Assembly: GCF_932526225.1 (NCBI RefSeq)
Contig: NC_064034.1
Coordinates: forward strand, 12,226,887-12,290,886
Direction: 5' to 3'
Source: Nematostella vectensis
Lineage: Eukaryota; Cnidaria; Anthozoa; Actiniaria; Edwardsiidae
DNA length: 64,000 bases
Below the pieces are notes generated by a model. It had not been told where the DNA came from. It saw only the letters and a list, made by a program, of their open reading frames with translations, and ran no database searches. Below, one piece after another: positions 12,334 through 25,000 of the stretch. The first letter of the stretch is position 1. Each line of letters begins with the position of its first letter. A program made the position numbers and the translations under genes.

Positions 12334-15300
12334 TCAAACTTTGTTCTCTGCCTCACTTGCCTCGGCAGTGTTGTGGTTTGTGCCCTCTGTCCCGGTCGGG
12401 GATGGTGTGTTACGGCCGTTTACCTTGGCAGACATGCCATTTGTCTCACCATGGGTGTTGCCTGAACTGAGTTCTGGCAATGATGAGGAAGATGGTGGTG
12501 GTGTTAACTCGAGCTTGATTCTTTCCTGTAAGGCAAGAGAAGAAATGGGTAACAAACTTTGTTGCTTATACTATTATACTCCCACATGTTTTCGCTAACA
12601 CATGTCCAGATGTTTTGCGAAGTAAAATAACAGCTCAGCTTCTTATATTAGAGATTTATTTTAAAAAAAGCCCCCAGGATTTTTAAAGAGTTTTTATCGA
12701 TAAACATATTCAGTTCTTTACGCGATGAGTTTCTCAATTCAAACTCTTACTGGTATGGATAATACACACTAAAAATATCTAACCTGTCTTGCATGTCCGC
12801 CTTGCCGAGAAATGGACAATACATACTTAAAAAAAACCGGGTTAACAGGTTACAAATAACCTGACATGCATTTTCGCCTTGTCCAGGAGCTGACAATACA
12901 TGTTTCAAAATTCCGTTTACAAGTTACAACTAACACCTGACTTGGTAACATCTAACCTGACATGCATTTTCGCCTTGTCCAGGAGCTGACAATACATGTT
13001 TCAAAATTCCGTTTACAAGTTACAACTAGCACCTGACTTGGTAACATCTAAGCTGACTTGCAGGTTCACCTTGCCCAGAAGCTGACAAATATATACTTCA
13101 AAATGCCGCTAACAAGTTACAACTAACTGACTTGCATGTTCGCGTTGCTCAGAAGCTGACAAATATATACTTTAAAATGCCGCTAACAAGTTACAACTAA
13201 CTGACTTGCATGTTCGCGTTGCCCAGAAGCTGACAAATATATACTTCAAAATGCCGCTAACAAGTTACAACTAACTGACTTGCATGTTCGCGTTGCTCAG
13301 AAGCTGACAAATATACTTCAAAATGCCGCTAACAAGTTACAACTAACTGACTTGCATGTTCGCGTTGCCCAGAAGCTGACAAATATATACTTCAAAATGC
13401 CGCTAACAAGTTACAACTAACTGACTTGCATGTTCGCGTTGCTCAGAAGCTGGACAATACATACTTCAAAATGCCGGTTTAATAGGTTACACCTAACCTG
13501 ACTTGCAGGCTCGCCTTCCTCAGGTGCTTTCAGCTGGTCTCGGCTACCTCTTGTTCGCCCTCTCGCCTTGAGGATGTTTCTTATCTCGCATAGCATGTCT
13601 GTAACTTCTTCCTTGATCTTGGTCATCGCTTGGATGCGATCTGCGGCAGTCGCGGGAGTTTTTGCCTTGCGGTGTCTGTCCCAGTACCGGCTCAGTAGTT
13701 CGCGAACAGTGCTCTAATGGTAAAAATTTAAATGTTCAAACGATGAATTAATGATAATCTGGGGCCGTGTCTCAAGAGGATACCAACACTATAGTTAAAA
13801 CTGATTCTTTGTCTGCGACCCTTTTTATTTAACATTTGTCTATGTTTACTGTACCTTGTACTCTGATTTCCTATGCTCAACATCGAACCGTCCTCCATCA
13901 TAGTCCCATACTTGGCTCTAAAAAGTGGGAAGGAAAAGAAAAAGAAATGTAAAGACCTCTAGACCTTTATATCTCATGCTGAACGGCGATAAACATATAT
14001 TGCCTTCTTGTGTCGATCACAAGCAACCATTAGCCAGTAACCTCTAATGTGAAACCACCCTAACAAGCAGTGGGAGAGTTGTGACACCGTTACACCTACA
14101 CATTTATAAAAAAAAGTACGGAAAATGCAGAAACGCCCCTCTCCTGCAAACGTTCATCTATTTTTTACCACTTCATTTCTTTTGCAAATCATTTCAGGTT
14201 TCACGAAGACAAAAAACTCCGATGGTTGAAGCCCTCACTTTATTTTGTGCACACTGCTAGTTTAGGGGAGTTCAGTTCCGTTTCAGGGGTGCCCTTGACC
14301 TGTGCATTCCAATGCTATGAACTACCTGACTGTTCTCTCTTATTGATTGCTTCTACAAGACTCACCTCCGTCAAGCAAGGGACCTTCCTTGGCACGCCAC
14401 AGCATCTGTTGCTCAACTTGCATAGCAGGCGCACGATATACTTAGGGGTAGGGAGGAGGTTAAGTGGCGGAGGAAGAGTAGGTACCGCATCGCCGATATA
14501 ATCTGTCCAGAGCTGAGTGCGTGCGAACTTGTATTCCGTCTCGATATTGTCCTAAAAGGAAAGTGCAACATATCGGATACGGCATCGATTGTTTTTCTGC
14601 ACGCCAAAGCATCTGCCTCCATAAGAGCCTCGGTATAGTCTCCCATATTTTAGATATTCATTGCGTTAGCTGTCACAATCCATCTATATAATCGGCACAG
14701 GAGCAAAGTTAAAGCCGCATTGTCACCAGTTTACTTCCGGAGGTCCGACGGAAACCTCAACCGTTAAAAGACAAAAGAATCTATTAGAATCCGAGATATT
14801 TAACAGGCAATCCGCTCTAAATTATCGATCACGTCTTCGAAGAAACTTCCAATAGACACACTGCTTTCAATATTTTGAAATATTTTTCGCGTTTCCTGTT
14901 AAAAATCATCTACGTAATCGACCGGAAGTAAACTGGTGACAATGCTGCTTTAATATGCAGAACGGTGAATTTCTGCATACAACCAGCTCGGATCTCGAGG
15001 ATCGGAAAGCAGCCTTAATTTGAACTTCTTGATATAAACAAGAAGGAAGCTTTGCAAACTAGGATACGACCTTACCTCGACCTGTTGGTATGAATTACTC
15101 ATCATTGCTATGAGCATGTTAAGTAGGACGACCATGGACGCCGCGTGGTACAGGGTGAACAGAGCTGCGGTCCAGAACTGGATCAGACTCTGCTTTTTAA
15201 ACACGTTCAGGGTATCTAGACCAACCATATCCAGGCTTGCCCACATCAGCGTTACCATCGTACTAAGCAAACTGAGATAAACAAGGGTACATTGTCAGCA

Positions 15301-18300
15301 CGGAACCTGACTTAGGGAACAAAAATCTACCGTCACCCAAAAACGGTTGACTAGATACAGATCCTGAGCGGCGAAGGCTTTAAAGCCAGTTTACAAGAGA
15401 TAAAGGGAAACATAAGATTTGGAACTGCTATCCTCGTTTTTAATGGATTTAATTGGAAAAGTATAGAGAAAGCCTCATTAGCGCACCTGTGTTTTGCTTC
15501 AAAACTTTGGTTCTCATTCAATCTTGGAATGTGTCATGCAAATGTTTTTGAAGGTCACAGGGCGTGATTAACCACATACCAGCAATGCTTTATTATAGGT
15601 CAGTCCTTTTGCCACTATCATAAACTGTATTACATACCGTAATCCGTTATGATCAGTATTTTTGGCGGAGTTAAAAAAAAGGTATTTTTAGTAATCTGGT
15701 TAAGGGTCTACCGGCCTCTGGTCTACCTGTAATAGAAAGACGGAAGCCCTCTTGGGAGTTTTAGGAAAACATAGGAAGAGGGCAAAAAATTGATTAGTTA
15801 AATAGATAAGTTTTGGGTGTTTTTCATAGTTGTACTTACTTGTCGTAACCCTTGTCCAATATGGCATCGATGTCACTCGTTACGTTCTTCACGGGGCGTG
15901 GTAACTGATACGCCTCAAATGATGACATATAGAGCATTGTCATAGCAACCGAAAAAGACCAGAGCACAACGCAGCTGATGAACGCGAACTGAAATATCAC
16001 TCTCACCATACGGCTTAAGCTCAGCTGTAGCAAACCCAGATAGCGGCTGATCTGACACAAGTAAATCAACCGGAAGAAGCTTGCAACGACACCAAAAGCG
16101 TACATGCCATCGGCCGTGCTAAGTAGCACGTCGTGCGCTAGCTTGGCATTGCTGTCAAAGTCGACGATGAATATAATAGTCCATAAAACAAATGCACCAA
16201 GTAACAGAAACACCATACCGATATCCATCCAGTTCCATCCGCTTGAGAAGTAGCGCCTGGCCCCCTCGTGCCATACTTGCTTACATTCCGACCACGCAAC
16301 CCCGAGAATCCAAGAGAAAATGAGCCACTCTAATCCTGACGGCATTTTTCGAAATCTGATCTCAAACTGGTGGTGTGACGATACAGCCAGCAGAATCAGG
16401 AAGACCACAAATGATGATGTATGGTTGATGAACTTGACGAATGGACGTTTGATTTTGCGGCCAACCTCTAGGAAAGGCATGAAGAAGTAGATCACGGCCA
16501 GAACTGGGAATATGATGACTTGGGTCAACACGTAGGCGATGCGATAAAGGAAATGATTGGTTCGCCATCCTGTGATGTCACCAAAGATGTGCTGCATCAC
16601 CAAGTGTTGGCAGAATGGGTGCGCAACGAACTGTGGGTAAAAGTGGAATGCGTTTAGAACCCATCCTCGCGTCCTTGGTCTCCGAGAGGATGATAGACGT
16701 TCTGAGCTCAGGCAAAAGCCAAAAAAAAAAAAAAAAAAAAAACAGAAGATGACACGCGGTCTCCTTGATTCATGGCCTGTAAGGCGACCTGCACTAAGAA
16801 GTCACGTAAATTTCTGGGCAGCAAATTTGCACGTGCTTAGGCTTTCAGCTACAAAATAACAACAAAAAGTAACTTATTCAGAGCTTATCAGCAAGAAAGT
16901 TTCTTTGTCAGAAAAGCCTTTGATATTGCGTGATTTCTTAAAGCAATCCTCCTATTGTGAGCAGAAACCCCGGGTATGCGCCTGTCAATAGGCCATTTTT
17001 CATATCGATACCGGGTATACGCCTGCGAGCAGGCTATGTTTCATACAGCGGCGTAGCCAGGATTTTTAACAGGAGGGGGGCCCAAAAGGCCCTTTCAAGG
17101 CATATTATCCTGTATTTTAGATAATAACTCATACATTTACTGTATTTTTACTGATTGAAGGGGTCCTCCCTGGACAACCCCCTGGCTACGCCCCTGTCTT
17201 ATAGACACGGGATATACCCTATGCGAGCAAAATATGGTTCAAATCGACACCGGGTGTACCCCTGCGAAAAGGCTATTTTTCATATAAACACCGCGGGTAT
17301 ACCCCTGTGAGCAGGATATGTTTTATATAAACAACGGGCATACCCCTGTTTTATATAAACACCGAGTAAACCCCTGCGATATGCTGTGTTTTATATATAA
17401 CAATGACCTTTTTTTTTCTTCTCTCTCACTCCTTCAATTTGAAATTTTTGGCTATGTTAATGTCAATGTAATTTGAATCGGCGAAAAGGACCGCATTTTT
17501 TATTACACAAGGACGTATCTTAGATATGAAACCAAGTAAATGTTGCAAAGAAAAGTCACCAATACAGAATTGCCGGTTATTTATAAGTTATAGCATGGCA
17601 CGAGGGAAGTTTAGTGATTAAATGTTCCCGCAACCAGGGAAGATTAGTTGAAGTCCGACGCCACAGGCGGATACCATGTATGTAATACCATGATCACCGA
17701 GGAAATAAAGTCGCAACTACAAGTTCTATTAGGTTGGATGAGCAAACACGGTTCAATGGATTAGGGAACTGCATACGCAATGTTCTCTTTATCCCTCTAG
17801 AGACCACCACATTTTCACGACGATTCTCAAATCAAACATAGTTTATTTACATATCTACAGTTTTGTTGTTTGACGTCATTAGCACGCATGCGCACAGCAA
17901 TCAAAATCATCCCACATGGATCTAGTCTAACGTTGTTTAGGTATCACGAGATCAAATATCTCTAGGCGTAGGGTCTATTCCTGCGCTAATCACTAAGATG
18001 CATTCTATTTGTTTCCCTGTTGAGAACTAGAAGACAAGCATCTTTGTTCTTAATTTCTCTGATGCACTGATGTAGAGGGAAATTTATAAGGCAAAAGATG
18101 CTTTTGTCTTTTTCTAAATTTCCCTCATCGTCAATACATAAGCGAAATTTAGAAACTAAATCTTTCTCATCATTAATGCATAAGGGAATTCAGAACCATC
18201 TATTGTTTTCGAGAGAATTTCGCTTGTAATCGTCCCTCAGAAAACAAAAGAGTCTGAAATGATCATGGTATTGCTCTATTTACTCTATTCAACATGAAAT

Positions 18301-21300
18301 ATGTTTGAAAGCTAAAATAAAAATGTCGGTTACCTTTTAAGGGCCTTTTTTTCGTGCAGTAATATCTGACTTTGCGTACCCTGAGTACCAGTGCCACGAG
18401 CTCGCGAAGCGTCAGTAAAGGCGCTTGTAAACGAACGAAGCTCGAGACTCTGGTACCCAGGCTGGCCACTAAATAGAGAGACGTTCGAGGCTCTGGAACC
18501 AGGGTATATACCCAGGGTAGACTTTGCGATATTTGTCGCTGGATATAGAAAAAAGGAATTTTTTTTAACTTCATGAGTTTAGTGTGCTAAACAAACACAA
18601 ACGTGTTAGGTTGTAATTTGATTTACAATATCTAGCGGGGATATCAACAACAATTACCTCAGCTTAAGCAAATAAAGCGAATTTCCGAAATTGATTTTTA
18701 TTTCATTTTCGGTGCATGAAGACCATCTGATTTGGTTTATGTTTCTCGATCCCGGCTTTGCGCTTCTTTGAAATAGTCAGTACTTTTTTTGTCAAAGTAA
18801 TATTAATTCGAATCCTGCTTCGGAATTATTACCATTATTTTAAACCTCAAACAACCCAAACGGTATTTTATTACCTAATTCAGTACACCCCTAATCAACG
18901 CTTCCTTGTTGGCTAGAATGAGAAATTTGAAATTTTTAACAAAAGATAATATAAGAAATTTTTTTTTTATAACGATGAATCATTGAATTTGTGGCTGATT
19001 TTTCGTTGATACGCCACACCACAGGTTTGTTTCCTCACTTGTAAGTGACATTGAATCTTTAGGTACTGTAAAACTGCGCATATAGTTTTTAAAAATGCCT
19101 TGAGGCGGCACAAAAAGTAGACAATCAATAGCATTATAGATATGATTTTTTTGTTATCATGGTTGAAATTTCGCCCACTCATCATCAAATATTGACCCAT
19201 TTCTTTGTCAAAAATGGATGCTGGTTCTCATTTAATTTAACTCGAGCTTTATAAAGCATCACCCCGATAACGCAATTCATAAACAGTATTATGATCTCTT
19301 TACATAACAAAAACCACCCGAGTTTGTATTTCGAAATGTTTTAAACTAGACTGAGAGCTAACAAATACCCAGAGGAAATTAAATAATGACCCCATATTGC
19401 CTGTGATTTTTAGGCAAGAGTTTAATATGAATGTTTATTTTCTAGCTCAAAAGTGCAGCCTACAGACACGCATGCCAAAACCTTATAACCTAAACATGAA
19501 TTCATGATTAAACACACATTGAGTAACTTCTTGTATTCATTCTCCGTAACGGTTACGATTGAAGATCACCGATATGTGATAGCTTGTCGTCTTAATAGCT
19601 TGTTCAAATATTAATACCTTCTTCCGTACCGGCACCAATATTTAGAGCCACTTTGTATTTATTTGTACATTTAGACAGAAGTAAATTCTGAGTTGCCATT
19701 ATTGCTTAAGGCCTTAAAATGAATATTGCTTTTATCTCAGCTTTATTTTGATATGTTTTAATTGAACTTCCTTGATAATCAAAAGAGCGTTTTTGACAAA
19801 TTTAGATAGCCGTATGTATGTATATAAAGATATAATCTACATAGCGTAAATGTTCCTTTTTTTGTTGCTTATGTCTGCCAATAATAATTTTACTCGTCGT
19901 AACCGCGAGATGTGTTATCCTCAGAAATAAAGGCGATTTTCATTGCTTTCAGTAATATTGTGTGCCCTGCGGCGAATCATCCCGGCCCTATGCACCTGTT
20001 TTCACTTCAAAATTAACACAAAATTAAATTTTAGATTAAAAGTCCTTGATTTTGCAAGCTGAATTTAAGAATATAGCATATTTAGCTTAGAAAAATCGTT
20101 ACCGTTTATAACCTATCGTGGAATTTCTTCATTTAAATCTCACATCTTTTTGGCGGTAATTCTCCCCTTATATATATATATTTATAATTTTTGAATTTTG
20201 TTTCATAGGGAGTCGGATTGTCTTTTGTCGCTAAATCTTGCCAATACCAACTCTTCAAACCTTAAATACGTATGCATTTATAAATTTGTCATGGCTCAAA
20301 TAGTGTCTAAGGTACTACTTTCATTTTCGACGCATTATTTAAGTTATTATTTTGGCTACGTTAACAGATGCTTTTATGTAATGACGTCTAGGCGTAGGAG
20401 TTAGAGAACAACATTTCTTGCGTCGCATTGCCTAAGAAATGGGCATCAAAGTCTTTTTGACTGATTTTATTTCTACTGGAACTGGTGGCTAAAGTTCCCT
20501 CTATGTGTTAACCATGAACATTTAGGATATATATTATATTTAAAGCTTATGCAAATCGAGTTATTTATTTCAAATGTTGACTGTTGCCAGGCTTACAGTA
20601 ATACAACTATTAAACGGCACATTTCATGAAAATTCTCGTTATTCAAATACATCCAATACGCATACAAAATAAAGACGTAGAGCTGTTTTAATCTTTGGAA
20701 TGACTCGTATCACTTCAATGAGCTTTAAATCTGTATCCACGCAAATAGTTAAAACAGGGAAGTGTGAGGAGACTTACACTTCCCTGGTTAAAAAAATCTC
20801 GTAGATATTTGCCATGGTGATACGTCAAGTGTTCTAGCCTGACCAAAAATATGTTTTGTTCTTATGTATAATATGATCCGCTTGTAATCTTAACCATTTC
20901 TCTCAATTGTGTCGTTTTTGTGACGGATAGTGTCATGTTATTGCCAACTACAATACTCGCGTTTAAAAATAAAAGCTATTTTAGTGATCCAGTTAATTAT
21001 CGCCTTCTCTTCTTTATACCCTGCATCTATGATGGAATTTTGCTTAGAAACATGCTATTTTTTTATTGCCAATGCTGTTAACACTCGTCAGGTCTGTCTG
21101 TCGTTTTCATAAACTAAGTGAATTTCAATTCACTTCATTGTAATATTGCTTTTCATAGCCGTTAGCAAAATATAATAAATTAAATGTGCGTAACATTTAG
21201 TGACCAAAACTTACCTCTTTTTGGTTGTAAGAGATTGCGCTGTTGACCAAACCTAGACTGTTTTCTGCGTAGTCTTCCACGGAGCCATTTTCTCCAGGAT

Positions 21301-22057
21301 AATTGAGAATACATCTCTGCTCTCTAGACGTTCGGCACTCATCCAGTAATCCAATCGTGAATTGCGAACACTGCTGCGAAAGTTGAAGATAGTCCTTCTC
21401 GTATTCATCCTCCCTTCGCGCTATTACTTCCAACTCACTGCTCAACTCGAACGCCGTCAAAAACGGATCATTACTCGTCATTGAGATAAACACAGGGTTT
21501 GCCAGCCCACGATAAATGTCCAATCGTCTTTGCGATTCCCTGAAATTATCCGCCTGACATTCCTCGCATCGACACAGCACATTGTGGGGCTTTACAAGCT
21601 GAAAGCCTTTGCTTACAAGCATATTAAGAACCTCGTAGTTTCCAAGCTGGGCCGCGACGACGAGTGGTAGGAAATTTTTAGGTTTGTGACTGTTGGGATC
21701 GCCCGGGTTATTATCGTTAAGACCTTCCATATTCAGTAACTCCATGTAATGGTCAAGGGCCACTCCTAACGATACACTGTCGTTATCCCGCGCCGCGGAG
21801 ACCATAGCGCTCTCAAGGCGACTCTGATGGTTCACTAAGAACCCATTCGCGTCACTTCTGTCGCCATCTCGCGATAGCGCATCCGCATTTCGAAAAACCG
21901 GATTATCGCAGCCCATCTTGCCTCTGCCTCCATTTGCCATGGGCCGCTCCCCAGGTTGACTCTCTTGTGTTAGCCACAAAGGACGGACGAAGCCATTGTG
22001 AAGTTCACCGAACATAAGCGTTGCGGTCGCAGCCGAGTACTTCAAACCTGACTCCAT
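12334..22057 (-). CDS. TRPC-type (canonical TRP) cation channel subunit
   Basis: This encodes a plasma-membrane non-selective, Ca2+-permeable channel of the TRPC class. Coding exons on the minus strand are 22057-21215, 16630-15840, 15271-15076, 14551-14366, 13917-13855, 13713-13498 and 12525-12334, giving 828 residues. All junctions are GT-AG and all phases agree. Residues 130-151 resemble one ankyrin repeat, and 173-241 form the TRP_2 region. H158, C162, C164 and C167 have the spacing of the TRPC zinc site. Exon 2 carries S1-S5, exon 3 the pore and S6 (LLNMLIAMMSNSYQ), and exon 4 the TRP box region EYKFARTQLW (616-625). The expected pore-helix LFW reads LMW. The ATG at 22057 follows an acceptor at 22082, so a 5' exon exists upstream; it may be noncoding or may supply the missing N-terminal ankyrin repeats. 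Confidence 0.92.
12780..13497 (-). repeat. 74-bp minisatellite copied from a TRPC exon end
   Basis: Nine or ten units of about 72-75 bases begin directly at the donor of TRPC exon 13713-13498. On the transcribed strand each unit ends with a copy of the exon terminus: the exon reads CCTGAGGAAGGCGAGCCTGC followed by AAGTCAG, and the units read TCTGAGCAACGCGAACATGC followed by AAGTCAG. In most units the donor GT is gone (AGTCAG|TTAGTTG); a few left-end units retain CAG|GTTA. Confidence 0.88.
14709..14953. mobile_element. TTAA-bounded MITE in a TRPC intron
   Basis: A 245-bp element begins TTAAAGCCGCATTGTCACC, continues to a TTTACTTCCGG block, and closes with the reverse complement ending GCTTTAA. 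TTAA at both ends suggests insertion at TTAA, as in piggyBac-like or Kolobok-like elements. It sits between TRPC exons 15271-15076 and 14551-14366 and is noncoding. Confidence 0.8.
16955..17400. repeat. Degenerate ~40-bp tandem repeat split by a MITE
   Basis: Loose units built around CCGGGTATACGCCTGCGAGC and a following CATATA stretch run from about 16,960 to 17,040. They continue from about 17,205 to 17,400 on the other side of a short transposon. The repeat lies in the long first TRPC intron, about 330 bases upstream of exon 16630-15840. Confidence 0.65.
17046..17196. mobile_element. MITE with CAG..GGCGTAGCCAG ends
   Basis: The 15-base ends CAGCGGCGTAGCCAG and CTGGCTACGCCCCTG are inverted copies with one mismatch. 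The 151-bp interior is noncoding. The CAG...CTG termini suggest an hAT-like family, but I could not show a clean 8-bp target duplication. It interrupts the older tandem repeat around it. Confidence 0.72.
18377..18519. mobile_element. 143-bp Mutator-type element with exact 9-bp TSD
   Basis: It starts TACCCTGAGTACC and ends with TATACCCAGGGTA. The 9-bp flanks GACTTTGCG at 18368-18376 and 18520-18528 are identical. The interior contains inverted GAGCTCGCGAAGC/GAAGCTCGAG-like blocks and no gene. The same end sequence bounds the larger element at 36549-37207. It lies in TRPC intron 1. Confidence 0.85.
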
Positions 22058-22081
22058 GTTGAATGGCTCTCCACCCCTGGA

Positions 22082-25000
22082 CTGTAATAGCAGATGTGCA
22101 GAGAAAATGAAAACAAACAAAAAAGAAACACCTTCGCTGAGCGTGTTATGCTACCACAGCGATTATTATCAAGCTCAATAAAAACTACAGGCCCAATAGG
22201 TTAATGCTCAACAAAAAGTTAATTTATCGGCCACGTAACTCTAGATACTGTCTCTGACAGCTTTATGCTGTTTTGGTAGTTGAATTGGTTAATGACGGAA
22301 GCTACTCTGTTGGGGGGGAGGAACAGTAGCTACTTTGCCTTTCTTGCGTGGGATATTACCTCGCAACGTAGATCATCCTAGCTGCAATTTTAACCTTTAA
22401 ATGAGGTTTTCAGAGACCTGGCAATATGATGACAGTTTAAACGGATGTTAGTCTAAACTTCTTTTCTGTATTTCAATTAGCTTATTTAATTATGGATGCA
22501 ATATGTCAACTGGTACTCAAAGACAAGGAGTGCTTTTCCCCCTCACTACTGGGAACAACAGTGCAGCCAGTCGAAGGAGATTTTTCCTTCTTTGTCAATT
22601 CTAAAAAAATCATTATTTCTTTTGTCGGATATGTGTTAGGAACCCTAAAAAATCTGCTGTACAATAGTAGAATAATAAATAAGGAAAAGAAGGAAATTCA
22701 TTTTACTCTTATCGAAATATTTCAGTCTATGCGTTGCCAATCGTCGCTGTTGTTTTCAAAACCATTTAAAGACTACTATGATTTAAAGATAAGAGGTAAA
22801 ATGTGGTATTCGAGGAAGAACTCGTTAATATCGTCGAGTATACACATCATTGATGACTATAGCTAAAATCAGCCACCGCTAATGGTGTATTGCGCCAATC
22901 CTCTCTCTTTCCAATAAAACGAAACAATATCTTACCGCTCTCAAAATATTTTGAAGAGTTCTCCAGGTGAATTAGTTTAAGCGTTAAGCGGATTATTCTT
23001 ATTTTGCATTTCGGTGTGTCCGAAGACGCCATTAAAAAGTAGGTCGCAGCTGGCTTCCAAAGGTGGGCAAATGCATACATATTAGAAACTGGGAAGAAAT
23101 CGCAATGACATGTGAATAATTTTGAATGTCTAACTAGCTTAAAAAAAAGGCAACCTTTCGTTTATAGAGTTTGAAAGTTGCAGTACTTCTATCTTCTAGT
23201 TCCCTTGAAGGCTGCGTCGATGGACGCCTGCTGCTCGGTTACGATGTCAATGTATTTGTGTTGAATTGGGCGCGAAAAAAGGGGAAAAGGGAACTTTTCA
23301 ATTCATTAAAAGTGAATCATCCAAAGTAAACCGATAGGGTTTCTAAATATTTGTATGAGAGAAAAATGCCAGGAAAAGGTAGAATGCATAGCGTACATTG
23401 ATCTATTAGAGTAATAGTCATGGTCAATGTTTTCATTTTTTCTTTATATTATGCAGGCAAGTATACATGAATCACGAAATAATTACTTGCTTTATATAAA
23501 CAGTAAGGCCGTAGACAACATTCCCTGGCGATTACTAGATTGATTGCGAAGCAAAGAACATACAGTTATTTTCCTTTAGGCCCGGTAAAAATACTTGGTG
23601 GAAATAGGTTATCTTCCCAAAAAATGAAAGGGAGATCCTCGAGCAGAGAAATACCAAAATGTCGATCAGTCAAAACATAGGAAACGCAATCTAATAGGTT
23701 ATATATAATATCTATTTTTCAGTCCATCTAAATAGGATAAAATAATTGATGGGAACAAGTATTTCGTCCTTTCTTTGTCGGCTTACTGCTATTTTTTGCA
23801 CATGAACAATTAAAAAGGCTCATCAATGATCAATGTGCTGTACGAAAAAAGAAAACAAGCCATTGCGCTAATGTAGTGTTAATATTATTATATCCCATCG
23901 TTTTACGTAAACCATACTCTGTCGAGCCATTCTATATTAGTAGCGCTGAAATAAATACATTGAGGATAATATTTCATTATTTCGAAAGTTCTCATACTTT
24001 CAATATCGTACCTTCATTTTCTATTTCTTACTCTCCGTTTACTCGCTGATTGATTCGCTAACAGCAAGGTTGTAAGTCATGCTTACTCGCGATGAAGTTG
24101 GCTAATCCCTTGGCTGGTCATGTGATTCAGTAACACCAGGCCACGCATCAACTGATACAGACCCGTATTAAAGCAAGAGAGGGAGGGGTGATTTGGTCAG
24201 ATTTCCGTCTGCTCTCAATAAATAGTGAAATAAGTTTAGGTTTAAACCTAACATTCATAAACGCCTAAACATTCAAACATTTCCGTCAACTGTAGTAAAG
24301 TTTTTTTTTGTTTTTTGTTTGTTTTTGCAGCTTGGTGACCATTGTATTAGCTAGTGACCTTTGTTTGCTTTTTTTATTCAAAGCTCCCGACTTGACCGCG
24401 TTGCCGGAGATTCTAACTTCGCGCCACTAATGACTATAGGTGTTTTGTTTTCCTCGCCTAACACCTGTGTTCAGTTAGTAAGTAAAGCATCAAAAGTCGT
24501 GCTATAATTACTATTCCTGTATACTGATCTAACCATTTTGTAGTATTACGTGGCGTTGGAAAGTTGAGGTGGAAAATTGATATTTTAGACGTGCGCTTTT
24601 TCCTGTTTCAGCAAGTTGTCATGGTCATGTCTTGCATAATAGAATGCCACAAGTAAGAATTGTATAAACAATGAGAAAAAGTCCATTTTGATTTATTCTC
24701 TTTATCGAGGAGTTATGATAAAAATATTTTATTAGAACTACCAACATGGAACAGTCTATATATACATTTCGCCGCGTCTGTAAAAACAAAATGCCCTGCA
24801 TATATCCTGGTTGACCAAAAACGCCAGGCTTCACTCGCTTTCTAGAAGCGTGAGAGGTAACACTTGTTCGTTCGTTTGACTACAAGTGAAACAAGGATCC
24901 TCTGGCGCCCCGGCCATACAGCAGATTGGTGGTTTGAAGGCATATGCCGCCAATTATCCATTCCTTGGGGAAATCTATTTCGTTATACACGTACCGAAAC

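Noticed and set aside
20738-20812. Hairpin CAGGGAAGTGT / ACACTTCCCTG
   Set aside because: Short stem with imperfect extension and no target duplication; too little to call a transposon or RNA gene.
22847-23080. Candidate upstream TRPC ankyrin exon on the minus strand
   Set aside because: The peptide lacks ankyrin consensus residues and has no donor in the phase needed for the acceptor at 22082.
23205-23262. Coding-looking minus-strand run around KYIDIVTEQQASIDAAF
   Set aside because: No acceptor, donor or start fits, and I recognise no family; it cannot be joined to TRPC in phase with confidence.
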